Origin: an uncultured Clostridia bacterium
Lineage (GTDB): Bacteria > Bacillota > Clostridia > Christensenellales > Borkfalkiaceae
DNA length: 20,653 nucleotides
Assembly (NCBI GenBank): GCA_947589335.1
Contig: CANPZH010000007.1
Span: 1 to 20,653 of the forward strand
Reading direction: 5' to 3'
A program made the position numbers and the translations under genes. This document shows, in pieces, positions 13,048 through 20,653 of the stretch. Below the pieces are notes generated by a model. The model did no database searches. It was given only the letters and a program-made list of their open reading frames with translations, and was not told the origin of the DNA. The first letter of the stretch is position 1, and every line of letters begins with the position of its first letter.

Positions 13048-13464
13048 ATGAAGAGGGCACGGATCCTGCTTGCCGCGTTTGCGGCGCTGATGTTGGGGCT
13101 GTTTTCCGCCTGCGCGTCCGGAGAGGGGAGCCTTCCCGGGCGGGAGGGGAAGTATGGGCTGAGCTCCTACTATTTCCTCGGCGAGCGTTATGAGACGGGC
13201 GGAAAGCTGAAGGAGGAAGACGTTCTCCTCGTCCTCAAAGAGGACGGCGGAATGACCTTTTCGAGCAAAGCCGCCTATCTCGGGTTCACGCTCGAGGGCA
13301 CATGGACGTCTTCGGAGGAGGGGGCCGAGCTCAGCTGCCCCGAACTTTCCGCGCCCCTTTCCGCGGTCTTCGACGGAGATACGGTCACGGTGGAGTACGA
13401 AGGCGCGATTTTTACCCTGAAAAAGGTGCGGGAATCGGTTGACAAACCGCAGGTCTACGCGTAA
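13048..13464 (+). CDS. Small lipoprotein, lipocalin-like C-terminal region
   Basis: A 138-residue predicted lipoprotein: basic N-terminus, hydrophobic core and lipobox LGLFSAC with Cys22, the same seven-residue lipobox as the large surface protein in this window. The remainder is beta-rich, with FTLEGTWTSSEEGAEL and FDGDTVTVEYEGAIFTLKK; this pattern of a GTW strand followed by D-G-D-T-V strands is common in small lipocalin-like or META-like bacterial lipoproteins. I do not recognise a specific function. It starts 3 nt after the MreB-like stop with GGAG 8 nt upstream, so it belongs to the same transcript. Its stop codon TAA (13462-13464) is part of the -10 box of the pheST promoter. Confidence 0.75.
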   Translation: MKRARILLAAFAALMLGLFSACASGEGSLPGREGKYGLSSYYFLGERYETGGKLKEEDVLLVLKEDGGMTFSSKAAYLGFTLEGTWTSSEEGAELSCPELSAPLSAVFDGDTVTVEYEGAIFTLKKVRESVDKPQVYA

Positions 13465-13467
13465 AAT
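13439..13467 (+). promoter_or_regulatory. Sigma-A promoter of the T-box-pheST unit
   Basis: Perfect TTGACA (13439-13444), 17-nt spacer, TAAAAT (13462-13467). It lies inside the 3' end of the lipoprotein gene and the -10 box includes that gene's stop codon. Confidence 0.85.
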
Positions 13468-13474
13468 AGAGAAA

Positions 13475-13713
13475 AAGGCAAGGAAGCGGAAGAGACGCTG
13501 CCCACAGCTTTCTTCACAGAGAGGAGGATCCGCGGCTGAAAGGTCCTCCGTGGAAAGGGGCGCGGTATTCCCCCGCGAGCCGCTTCGCCGAAACGAACTT
13601 TAAGCGAAGCCGTATCCCGCGTTAAGGGTCAATGAGGCGCGCATATGCGCGTGAACACAGGTGGTACCGCGATTCATTCGCCCTGTCGGTCTTTTCCCGG
13701 CAGGGCGGTTTTT
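13475..13713 (+). promoter_or_regulatory. T-box leader, phenylalanine-type, controlling pheST
   Basis: The leader senses uncharged tRNA and lets transcription continue when phenylalanyl-tRNA is short. The signature AGGTGGTACCGCG is at 13659-13671. Stem I is closed by GAAGCGG (13483-13489) with CCGCTTC (13580-13586); the inner hairpin is GGAGGA (13523-13528) with TCCTCC (13544-13549), containing the AGAGAG and GGCTGAAAGG segments expected of its upper loops. The specifier codon is best placed at TTC 13568-13570 (Phe), in GTATTC ahead of CGCGAG; this matches the downstream genes but was placed by eye. CGCGCATATGCGCG (13638-13651) is a perfect palindrome that would make stem III. The T-box can pair with sequence just ahead of the terminator to form the antiterminator. 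Confidence 0.93.
13679..13713 (+). terminator. Regulated terminator of the T-box leader
   Basis: CGCCCTGTCGG (13679-13689) pairs with CCGGCAGGGCG (13697-13707) with one G-U pair, a 7-nt loop, and a run of five T residues (13709-13713). It is the alternative to the antiterminator. Confidence 0.88.
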
Positions 13714-13738
13714 ATCGACAGAAACAAAAGGAGCGGAT

Positions 13739-14758
13739 ATGGAAGATACCGAATTGATTGTACAAGAGGCGACCGAAGAGGCGGAACGGGCGGAGGACAG
13801 CCGCGCTCTCTACGAGGTCAAGATGAAGTTTCTCGGGCGCGCGGGCAAGGTGACGGCGCTGCTCAAGAGCATGCGGGAGATCGCGGCGGAGGCGCGGCCC
13901 GCCTTCGGCAAGAAGGTGAACGCCCTCCGGGAGGCGCTGGAGGAGAAGTTCGCAGCGCTCGAGGAAAAGCTCCGCAAGGAGGAGCTCGAACGCAAACTCG
14001 CGGGAGAGGAGGTCGACGTCACCATGCCGGGCAGAAGACACCGGGAGGGGGCGCTCCATCCCGTCACGCGGGTGAAGAACCGGCTCATCGACCTGTTCTC
14101 GGGCATGGGATTCGAGGTCTTCGAGGGCCCCGAGATCGAGAGCGAGTACTACAACTTCACCGCGCTCAACACCCCGGCGGATCATCCCGCGCGGGACATG
14201 CAGGACACCTTCTATCTCACGGACCGCATCCTTCTGCGCACGCAGACGAGCGCGGGGCAGATCCGCGTGATGGAGAAAAAGAAGCCGCCCATCAAGATCC
14301 TCTCGCCCGGGCGGGTCTTCCGCTCGGACGACGACGCGACCCATTCGCCCATGTTCCACCAGATGGAGGGGCTCGTCGTGGACAGGGGGATCACCCTCTG
14401 CGATCTTCAGGGCATGCTCGATGAATTCGCGAGGACGATGTTCTCCGCGTCGAGCAAGACGCGGCTGCGCCCGAGCTATTTCCCCTTCACGGAGCCGTCC
14501 GTCGAGGTGGACGTGAGCTGCGCCGCCTGCGGCGGCAAGGGATGCCCGCTCTGCAAGGGCACGGGCTGGATCGAGGTCCTCGGCGCGGGAATGGTCAACC
14601 GCCGCGTGCTCGAAAACTGCGGCGTCGATCCCGACGAATATTCGGGCTTTGCCTTCGGCATGGGCATCGAGCGCATCGCCATGCTCAAATACGGCATCAA
14701 CAACATCAAGCTGCTCACCGAAAACGACGTGCGTTTTCTCGAACAGTTCAAGGATTGA
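13739..14758 (+). CDS. pheS: Phenylalanyl-tRNA synthetase alpha subunit, with four-cysteine insert
   Basis: Catalytic subunit of the alpha2-beta2 enzyme that charges tRNA-Phe. The 339-residue length is normal. After an N-terminal helical coiled-coil arm (1-90), the class II core shows HPVTRV (107-112), FEGPEIESEYYNF (128-140), HPARDMQDTFYL (149-160), motif 2 GRVFRSDDDATHSPMFHQ (191-208) and motif 3 FAFGMGIERIAMLKYGI (304-320). Residues 261-272 hold CxxC-x4-CxxC (Cys261, 264, 269, 272) where many PheS proteins have a shorter loop; this would bind zinc. I recall such a cysteine-containing version in Clostridia. The ATG at 13739 has AAAGGAG 6 nt upstream, so the open frame further upstream inside the T-box is not used. 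pheT follows after 11 nt. Confidence 0.96.
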   Translation: MEDTELIVQEATEEAERAEDSRALYEVKMKFLGRAGKVTALLKSMREIAAEARPAFGKKVNALREALEEKFAALEEKLRKEELERKLAGEEVDVTMPGRRHREGALHPVTRVKNRLIDLFSGMGFEVFEGPEIESEYYNFTALNTPADHPARDMQDTFYLTDRILLRTQTSAGQIRVMEKKKPPIKILSPGRVFRSDDDATHSPMFHQMEGLVVDRGITLCDLQGMLDEFARTMFSASSKTRLRPSYFPFTEPSVEVDVSCAACGGKGCPLCKGTGWIEVLGAGMVNRRVLENCGVDPDEYSGFAFGMGIERIAMLKYGINNIKLLTENDVRFLEQFKD

Positions 14759-14769
14759 GGAGAGACATC

Positions 14770-17172
14770 ATGTTATTACCTTACAGCTGGTTAAAAGAAT
14801 ATGTCGGCGTCGATCTTCCCGCGGAGGAGCTCAAAGACAAGCTCTTCTCCTGCGGCTTCGAAGTGGAGGAGCTCACCTACCTCGGCAAGGACGTAACGGG
14901 GGTCTTTACGGGGAAGATCGTGACGTGCGAAAAACATCCCGATGCGGACAGGCTCACCGTCTGCACGCTCGACTGCGGCGGGAAGGGGACGAAGCAGATC
15001 GTCACCGCCGCGACGAACGTCTTTGAGGGCGCGGTCGTGCCCTGCGCGCTCGACGGGGCGACCGTCAGACACGAGGGCGGCGTGCAGAAGATCAAGGCGG
15101 GCAAGCTCCGCGGCGTCCTCTCCGAGGGCATGTTCTGCTCGGGCGAGGAGCTCGGCATCACCGATGATTTTTACGAGGGCGCCGAAATCAACGGCATTCT
15201 CATTCTCGACGGGGATACCCCCATCGGCGCGGATATCCGCCCGATCGTCGGCATCGACGACTGGATCTTCGACATCGCGGTGACGGCGAACCGTCCCGAC
15301 TGCCAGAGCGTCTACGGGCTTGCGCGCGAGGTCGCCGCCGTCTGCAAATTGCCCCTCAAGGCGCCTGAAACTTCATACGGGTGCGCAAAGACGGACGTCA
15401 AGATCTCTGTTGAGGTCGAGGAGCCCAAGCTCTGCCCGCGCTACATGGGGCACTTCGTCAAGGACGTGAAGATCGGGAAGAGCCCCCGCCTCCTGCGCCG
15501 CCGTCTCGCGCTCATGGGGCTGCGCTCGGTGAACAACATCGTGGACATCACGAACTATGTGCTGCTCGAAATGGGTCAGCCCATGCACGCGTTCGACAGG
15601 AGATTTCTGAAGGGGGACAGGATCGTCGTCCGCTGCGCCGGGGAGGGAGAGAAGATCACGACTCTCGACGAGAAGGAATTCACCCTTCAACCCGGGAATC
15701 TTCTCATCTGCGACGGCGAGCGTCCGGTCGCCCTCGCGGGGATCATGGGAGGGCTCAACAGCGAGATCAAAGACGACACGTGTGAAGTTTTCTTCGAGGC
15801 GGCGAGCTTCGCGCGCGACAGCGTGCGGAAGACCTCGAGGAGCCTCGGACAGCGCAGCGATTCCTCCGCGCGCTTCGAGAAGGGGGTCGCCCCGCTCTAT
15901 TCGCCCGCGGCCGGCATGGCGCGCGCGCTTCATCTCGTGGAGGAGCTCGGCTGCGGAACGCCCGCAGGTTGCGGCGCGGACGTGCTCGGCATCCCCGCGG
16001 AGAAGAAGGTCATCCGCACTTCCTACGCCGCCATCGACGGGGTGCTCGGCATCCATGTCCCCAAGGAGGAGGTCAACGCCATTTTGGAGAGGCTCTCCTT
16101 TGAGATCGACGACAGGGGCGAGGAATTTTCCGCCGTCGTTCCCCTCTGGCGGGACGATATCGACGGCTTCCCCGACCTTGCGGAGGAAGTGATCAGAATG
16201 TACGGCTACGGGCACATTACGCCCACTTTCCTCGAACATGCGTCCGTCACCCACGGCGGGAGGACTGCCGCGCAGGAGCAGGAGCTCAAGGCAAAGCGCA
16301 CGCTGCAGCACGAGGGTTTCTCGGAGGCGTGCAACTACTCCTTCTGTTCCCCCAAGGACTTCGACCTTCTCCGTCTGCCCGAAGACGCACCCGAGCGGAG
16401 GGCGATCAGGATCAGGAATCCCATCGGCGAAGATCTGTCCGTCATGCGCACCTTCCTCGCGCCCGGCATGCTGCAGAACATCGTGCGCAACGTCCGCCGC
16501 GGGAACGGCGAGGGCAGGCTCTTCGAGCTCGCAAATGTGTATCTGAGCGACGAGCTGCCTCTCAGCGAACTGCCCGAGGAGCGCAAGACGATCGTCCTGG
16601 GGCTCTGGGGAGAGGGGGACCTGTTCGACGTAAAGGGCGCGATCGAGGCGATCGCGGAGGCGTTCGACCTGAAACTCACCTTTGAGAAGGGGGAGCGGCC
16701 CTATCTCCATCCCGGCGTCACGGCGTTCGTGAAGATGGGGGAGCGCTATGTCGGCTATCTCGGCGAGCTGCACCCCGGGATCGCGGAGGAGCTTGCGCTC
16801 GAGAAGAAGGTCTATCTCGCCGAGCTCGACTATCAGGCGGTCTCGAAGAAGTTCGCGCCGGACATCTCCTACCGCGGCCTGCCCAAGTTCGAGAGCGTCC
16901 GCCGCGACCTTGCGGTCGTCGTTGAAGAGAAGGTGACCTGCGCCGAGGCGGAGACGTGCATCCTCAGGGCATGCAAGGCGGTGAAGCGCGCAGAGCTCTT
17001 CGACGTCTACCGCGATAAGCGCATCGGCGCGGAGAAAAAGAGCATGGCGTTCCGTCTCACCTTCGAGGCGGACGAGAGGGCGGAAAAACCCCTTTCGCCC
17101 GAGACGGTGGACGGATATTTCAACAAGATCGTCGACCGCCTCAAAAAGGAGCTGGGCGCCGAACTCCGCTGA
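14770..17172 (+). CDS. pheT: Phenylalanyl-tRNA synthetase beta subunit
   Basis: Structural and editing subunit of phenylalanyl-tRNA synthetase. The 800-residue length is typical. Domains in order: N-terminal PYSWLKEYV, an EMAP-like tRNA-binding domain with CEKHPDADRLTVC (about 39-150), the B3/B4 editing region with LMGLRSVNNIVDITNYV and GQPMHAFD (about 205-375), the B5 domain (about 415-490), a catalytic-like core, and the C-terminal FDX-ACB anticodon-binding domain from about 700, starting near KFESVRRDLAVVVEE. All parts are present and uninterrupted. GAGGAGA overlaps the pheS stop and serves as the ribosome site; expression is controlled with pheS by the T-box leader. A strong terminator follows. 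Confidence 0.96.
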   Translation: MLLPYSWLKEYVGVDLPAEELKDKLFSCGFEVEELTYLGKDVTGVFTGKIVTCEKHPDADRLTVCTLDCGGKGTKQIVTAATNVFEGAVVPCALDGATVRHEGGVQKIKAGKLRGVLSEGMFCSGEELGITDDFYEGAEINGILILDGDTPIGADIRPIVGIDDWIFDIAVTANRPDCQSVYGLAREVAAVCKLPLKAPETSYGCAKTDVKISVEVEEPKLCPRYMGHFVKDVKIGKSPRLLRRRLALMGLRSVNNIVDITNYVLLEMGQPMHAFDRRFLKGDRIVVRCAGEGEKITTLDEKEFTLQPGNLLICDGERPVALAGIMGGLNSEIKDDTCEVFFEAASFARDSVRKTSRSLGQRSDSSARFEKGVAPLYSPAAGMARALHLVEELGCGTPAGCGADVLGIPAEKKVIRTSYAAIDGVLGIHVPKEEVNAILERLSFEIDDRGEEFSAVVPLWRDDIDGFPDLAEEVIRMYGYGHITPTFLEHASVTHGGRTAAQEQELKAKRTLQHEGFSEACNYSFCSPKDFDLLRLPEDAPERRAIRIRNPIGEDLSVMRTFLAPGMLQNIVRNVRRGNGEGRLFELANVYLSDELPLSELPEERKTIVLGLWGEGDLFDVKGAIEAIAEAFDLKLTFEKGERPYLHPGVTAFVKMGERYVGYLGELHPGIAEELALEKKVYLAELDYQAVSKKFAPDISYRGLPKFESVRRDLAVVVEEKVTCAEAETCILRACKAVKRAELFDVYRDKRIGAEKKSMAFRLTFEADERAEKPLSPETVDGYFNKIVDRLKKELGAELR

Positions 17173-17194
17173 GGACAAAGACCGCGGTCATAAA

Positions 17195-17245
17195 AGAAGC
17201 GCCGCCCGTCTGCTCTTGCAGACGGGCGGCGCCGCTTCTGTTTTT
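17195..17245. terminator. Bidirectional terminator between convergent pheT and DUF697-like gene
   Basis: A perfect 15-bp GC-rich stem (17199-17213 with 17218-17232) has a 4-nt loop, an outer AGAA/TTCT extension with a small bulge, and five T residues at 17241-17245. On the minus strand it is followed by four U residues, so it can also end transcripts of the convergent gene, whose stop is at 17255. Confidence 0.9.
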
Positions 17246-17254
17246 CGGGACAGA

Positions 17255-18310
17255 TCAGCCTGCGGGCGCGAGTTTCTTTTTCTTTTTGAGCTGGGTCTCG
17301 AGCTCCGTGCAGGCCTCCTCGAGCTCGACGGGCGTCTCCGAGACGTCCACGCCGTCGAGGATATCCTGCAATTTATATTCTTTGGTGAGATATTTGATCG
17401 TCTGATATCCGATGACGGTCGTCAACGTGGCGTTGACGAGCCCCTGCACGGAGGAGTCGACGAGGGAGGCGATCGCGGAGCCGAGGATGGGAATATCCCG
17501 CACCGCATCGCCCATCGTGCGCGCAACGGTGTTGCCGATGTTCAGATTGCCGAGCCCGTAGGCGGTCAGAGAGTTCTGGATCACCCGCCCGAAGATCTTC
17601 ATGAGCTTTGCGTCCGAGGGGCGGAAGCCGTAGAGGAAGATGAGGTCCTTGATGAGCTGGATATTGACGACGACGATCAGCGCCGCGTCGATCTTCGCCG
17701 ACTGGGAGACGAGGGAATAGGTCGCGGATTTCAGCGAGCTCTTGAAGATAAGGTCCTTTGCCGACTTCTTCACCGACCCCGAGTATAGCTCCGTGAGCGT
17801 CTTTTTCACGCCCTCTTCGTCCCCCGTCTTGGAGGCGATCGCGAGCCGTCCGACGACTTCGGAGTCGTACCAGCCGACCCCCTCGACGCGCGCCGTGAGG
17901 TCGATGATCTTCTCCGCGATGTCGTGGCGGAGCTTGCGGTTGTGTCTCTGCGCCTCGCGGGCAGTGAACCCGTTGACGTTCGTCACGAAATAATCGGACT
18001 TCAAGATCTTGCAGAGGGGAACGATGAAGATGCAGATGTAGAGGATGAGGCATGCAGCCCCCGTCGCATAGCCCGCATAGGGGTGGATCTCATACACCCT
18101 GAGGGCGACGAGCGCGAGCATGAGGAAGAGGAACACGCCGATGATCGCCGCAAAGAGGCGCATGAAAAACTTTGCGCTGCGCACGTTCTGCCGCTTGACG
18201 TATTTCTGTTCATACTCATAGATGGTCATTTTGCCGCTTGCGGGCTTTTGTTCGGCCTTTTCGCCGGGCACGAGCTGCAGGCTCTTTTCCGCTTTTTCTT
18301 GTTTTGCCAT
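17255..18310 (-). CDS. DUF697-like (YcjF-type) integral membrane protein
   Basis: Function unknown. The 351-residue protein has a charged, Lys/Gln-rich cytoplasmic N-terminus (1-48), two clear membrane helices (about 50-71 and 80-101), a polar middle region (105-185) and a C-terminal helical part (about 185-310). In the last part, NIQLIKDLIFLYGFRPSDAKLMKIFGRVI resembles the DUF697 signature (a helix, then LYG and a polar turn, then another helix) and is followed by Gly-rich amphipathic helices reminiscent of membrane-active segments. The tail has an acidic patch, then KKKKK near the end. DUF697 proteins often sit next to or are fused to GTPases; here the only neighbour GTPase is the EF-G-like gene, separated by a strong terminator. 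The ATG at 18310 has AAAGGAG 8 nt upstream and its own promoter; the open frame further upstream crosses the terminator of the next gene and is not used. Confidence 0.72.
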   Translation of the reverse strand: MAKQEKAEKSLQLVPGEKAEQKPASGKMTIYEYEQKYVKRQNVRSAKFFMRLFAAIIGVFLFLMLALVALRVYEIHPYAGYATGAACLILYICIFIVPLCKILKSDYFVTNVNGFTAREAQRHNRKLRHDIAEKIIDLTARVEGVGWYDSEVVGRLAIASKTGDEEGVKKTLTELYSGSVKKSAKDLIFKSSLKSATYSLVSQSAKIDAALIVVVNIQLIKDLIFLYGFRPSDAKLMKIFGRVIQNSLTAYGLGNLNIGNTVARTMGDAVRDIPILGSAIASLVDSSVQGLVNATLTTVIGYQTIKYLTKEYKLQDILDGVDVSETPVELEEACTELETQLKKKKKLAPAG

Positions 18311-18338
18311 AACGGGGTCTCCTTTTGGGATCGCTTTA

Positions 18339-18367
18339 AGCATACAACAAATTCGCCGATTTGTAAA
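18339..18367 (-). promoter_or_regulatory. Sigma-A promoter of the DUF697-like gene
   Basis: On the minus strand: TTTACA (18367-18362), 17-nt spacer, TATGCT (18344-18339). A 6-bp hairpin (18390-18406) lies between it and the upstream terminator, with no evident role. Confidence 0.65.
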
Positions 18368-18419
18368 GTCATTTCCGGAAAAATGATGCGCGGCAAAAAC
18401 TGCCGCACGGGATTTCCGC

Positions 18420-18461
18420 AAAAACAGACCCGCCCCCGAAGGCACAGCCTTCGGGGGCGGG
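18420..18461 (-). terminator. Intrinsic terminator of the EF-G-like gene
   Basis: A perfect 15-bp stem (18429-18443 with 18447-18461) with loop ACA; on the minus strand it is followed by UCUG and then five U residues (18424-18420). It begins 15 nt after the EF-G-like stop. Confidence 0.9.
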
Positions 18462-18476
18462 AGATCGCGGTTCTTG

Positions 18477-20531
18477 TTAAGCCTGTTTGGTGATGCTCTG
18501 GAGCACCGAGTCGGGCGCCTGTTCATAGCGCGCGAACTCCTGCGAGAATCTGCCTCTGCCCTGCGTCATGGAGCGCAACGAGGTCGCATAGGTCAGGATC
18601 TCGCCCTCGGGCGCCTCTGCGGTGATGACCTGCAGGCCGTCGACGGTGTCCATGCCGATGATGCGTCCGCGGCGCTTGTTGAGATCGCCCATGATGTCGC
18701 CGACGTACTGTTCGGGCACGACGATCTTCATCGAGCAGACGGGCTCGAGGATGACGGGCCGCGCACGGCGGATACCGTCTTCATAGGCGAGCTTTGCCGC
18801 CGAGACGAACGCGACTTCCTTACTGTCGACGGGGTGATATTTGCCGTCGAAGAGGGTCGCCTTCAGGTTGACCATCGGATAGCCCGCGAGCACGCCCTTC
18901 TGGATCGCCTCGCGCAGACCCTTTTCGACCGCGGGGATGAACTGCTTGGGCACCGTGCCGCCGACGACCGCGTCGACGAATTCGAACACGCCGTCCGCCG
19001 CGCCCGGTTCGAAGCGGATGTTGACGACGCCGAACTGTCCCGCGCCGCCCGACTGCTTCTTGTGCTTGCCCTCGGCTTCCGCCTTGCCCGTCACGGTCTC
19101 GCGGTAGGCGACGGTGGGGGTGGTGAATTCGGCGTCTGCGCCGAACTTGGACTTGAGCTTGCGCTTGATGATCTCGAGCTGGATCTCGCCCTGGCCGCAT
19201 GCGAGCGTCTCGCCCGTCTCGGGGTTCTTGACGACTTTGAAGCTCTTGTCTTCTTCGGTGAGACGGTGGAGGCCGCCGAACACCTTATCTTCGGTGCCGC
19301 GCACGGTGGCCGAGACGGCCATGGAGAGCACGGGTTCGGGGAATTCGATGTCTTCGAACTGCACGGGGGCGTTGGGATCGCACAGCGTGTCGCCCGTGCC
19401 CGTGTTGGCGAGCTTCGCGACGGCGCCGAGGTCTCCCGCGCAGAGCGAAGTCACGGGGTCGAGCTTCTTGCCGCGGACGACGTAGAGGGAGTTGATGCGC
19501 TCCGTCGTGCCCGTGTTGGGATTGTAGGCGTCTGCGCCCGTCCTGAGGACGCCGCGGTTGACGCGCAGATAGTTGAGCTTGCCGACGAAGTTATCGACGG
19601 CCGTCTTGAAGACCTGCGCCGCGAGGGGGGCGTTTTCGTCGCACGCGACGGTGGTTTTTTCGTTTGTCTTGAGGTCGGTCGCAGACATGCCTGCCCTCTC
19701 CGCTGCCTGCGGGAGGTATTCGACGATCTCGTTCATGAGGTTGATGACGCCCTTGTTGAGGAGCGCGCTGCCCGCGAGCACGGGGATGACGCTGATGCTC
19801 TGGATGCCCTTGCGGAGGCCCGAGACGGTATCTTCGGGGGAGAGGGATCCTTCCTCGAAATACTTCTCGAGAAGCTCCTCGTCGTTCTCCGCGGCGGATT
19901 CCTGCAAGACGCCCTGCATCTCGGAAAGCTCCTCGGAATAGGCGGCTGGCACGGCCGCTTCCTCGGGACCCTTGGCGCCGAAGAGGTAGGCCTTTCCGTC
20001 GATGACGTTGATGTAGCCCGTCATCTTGTTGCCCTCCATGATGGGGATCTGGATGGGCGCGATCTTGCCCTTGTATTGTTCTTGAAGGGCGCGCACGGTG
20101 CCGCGGTAATCGGCGTTTTCCTTATCCATGCCGTTGATGAAGATGACGGCGGGCTTCTTTTCCTTCAGGCAGAAGCCGATGGCCTTTTCCGCGCCTACGG
20201 TGACGGAGCCGCCCGCTCCCGCGACGATGAGGGCCGCGCCTGCCGCCCGCATGGCAGAGCAGAACTCGCCTTCGAAGTCGTAGAATCCGGGGACGTCGAT
20301 GAGATTGATCTTCACGTCGTTCCAGTTGAAGTAGGCGAGGGAGAGCGAGATGGAAGTCTTTCTTGCGATCTCCTGTTCGTCGAAGTCGGAAACCGTCGTG
20401 CCGTTTTCGATCTTGCCCATGCGCTCGATGGCGCCTGCATTGTAGAGCATGGCCTCTACGAGGGTGGTCTTGCCCTCGCCGCTGTGGCCGACGACCGCCA
20501 CGTTACGGATATTCTGTGCGGAAAGATTCAT
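18477..20531 (-). CDS. EF-G-like translation factor GTPase (FusA2-type paralogue)
   Basis: The 684-residue protein has the full five-domain EF-G layout. P-loop GHSGEGKT (15-22, Lys21), switch I RKTSISLS (57-64), G3 DVPGF (79-83), G4 NGMD (133-136) and G5 GSAL. Domain IV keeps HKKQSGGAGQFG, and domain V ends with LTYATSLRSMTQGRGRFSQEF, close to EF-G. Two GTPase sites differ from canonical EF-G: the catalytic His of DTPGH is Phe83, and the Lys of NKMD is Gly134. The first change fits EF-G2-like paralogues, which usually lack that His; the second is less expected and should weaken guanine binding. No rpsL-rpsG-tuf context is present, so this is unlikely to be the main EF-G. Possible roles are an auxiliary ribosome factor or stress factor; not shown. 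The ATG at 20531 has AGAGGT 5 nt upstream. Confidence 0.85.
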   Translation of the reverse strand: MNLSAQNIRNVAVVGHSGEGKTTLVEAMLYNAGAIERMGKIENGTTVSDFDEQEIARKTSISLSLAYFNWNDVKINLIDVPGFYDFEGEFCSAMRAAGAALIVAGAGGSVTVGAEKAIGFCLKEKKPAVIFINGMDKENADYRGTVRALQEQYKGKIAPIQIPIMEGNKMTGYINVIDGKAYLFGAKGPEEAAVPAAYSEELSEMQGVLQESAAENDEELLEKYFEEGSLSPEDTVSGLRKGIQSISVIPVLAGSALLNKGVINLMNEIVEYLPQAAERAGMSATDLKTNEKTTVACDENAPLAAQVFKTAVDNFVGKLNYLRVNRGVLRTGADAYNPNTGTTERINSLYVVRGKKLDPVTSLCAGDLGAVAKLANTGTGDTLCDPNAPVQFEDIEFPEPVLSMAVSATVRGTEDKVFGGLHRLTEEDKSFKVVKNPETGETLACGQGEIQLEIIKRKLKSKFGADAEFTTPTVAYRETVTGKAEAEGKHKKQSGGAGQFGVVNIRFEPGAADGVFEFVDAVVGGTVPKQFIPAVEKGLREAIQKGVLAGYPMVNLKATLFDGKYHPVDSKEVAFVSAAKLAYEDGIRRARPVILEPVCSMKIVVPEQYVGDIMGDLNKRRGRIIGMDTVDGLQVITAEAPEGEILTYATSLRSMTQGRGRFSQEFARYEQAPDSVLQSITKQA

Positions 20532-20582
20532 AAGTTACCTCTTATCATTATCGAATGCGGTCTCCGAAGGCCGCTCATATCC

Positions 20583-20610
20583 ATTATACATAAAATCGCG
20601 CAAAAATCAA
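20583..20610 (-). promoter_or_regulatory. Sigma-A promoter of the EF-G-like gene
   Basis: On the minus strand: TTGATT (20610-20605), 16-nt spacer, TATAAT (20588-20583). The RNA would start near 20576, directly ahead of an imperfect hairpin (20557-20574) with a UCGG loop, about 25 nt before the start codon. Beyond the promoter, 20611-20653 is A/T-rich with no other feature seen. Confidence 0.75.
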
Positions 20611-20653
20611 GAGGGAAAGGAAAAAAACTTGCAAATTTTGCGGAGAAAGTTCA

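Noticed and set aside
15373..17178. 601-residue minus-strand open frame across pheT
   Set aside because: Antisense shadow of pheT, which is complete with all domains.
1..20653. CRISPR arrays, tRNA/rRNA genes, prophage or integrase genes
   Set aside because: I looked for regularly spaced repeats, tRNA-like ends and mobile-element proteins and saw none.

Overview
The window looks like chromosomal DNA from a G+C-rich Bacillota, most likely a member of Clostridia. The evidence is near-consensus sigma-A promoters, purine-rich ribosome binding sites, a T-box leader ahead of pheST, intrinsic terminators with U-tracts, lipoboxes, and a four-cysteine insert in PheS. An uncultured gut lineage is possible, but that placement is a guess. 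I see no phage, integrase, transposase or CRISPR array. Most of the content is core housekeeping, with a few unusual proteins among it.

Layout. 1-369 (-) is the N-terminus of a P-type cation ATPase cut by the window edge. It is divergent from a tight forward operon at 527-4066: an atypical seryl-tRNA synthetase, a DEDDh exonuclease with a C-terminal BRCT-like domain, and an RsmF-type rRNA cytosine methyltransferase. The gap 4067-4476 has no gene and is filled with nested palindromic repeats. Two separately promoted reverse genes follow: a PnuC-type vitamin B3 transporter (4477-5190) and a 1200-residue surface protein (5314-8916) anchored by both a lipobox and a C-terminal membrane helix. Divergent from it are two overlapping half-size TauE/SafE membrane proteins (9090-9835).

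From 9862 a forward unit carries a Ppx/GppA-HD phosphatase, Maf, a divergent MreB-like actin and a small lipoprotein. The promoter of the next unit overlaps the lipoprotein stop codon and starts a phenylalanine T-box leader followed by pheS and pheT. A long terminator hairpin closes pheT and separates it from a convergent DUF697-like membrane protein (17255-18310, -). The last gene is an EF-G paralogue (18477-20531, -) with altered GTPase motifs.

How the genes fit together. Three blocks concern translation (serS-exonuclease-rsmF, T-box-pheST, EF-G-like). One block (ppx-maf-mreB-like-lipoprotein) resembles the classical maf-mreB neighbourhood of Bacillota but lacks radC, mreC and mreD. The items most worth a second look are the double-anchored surface protein with three diverged beta-sandwich repeats, the EF-G paralogue with NGMD in place of NKMD, the split TauE pair, and the orphan MreB-like gene at the maf locus. 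I found nothing I would call a new defence or mobile system.
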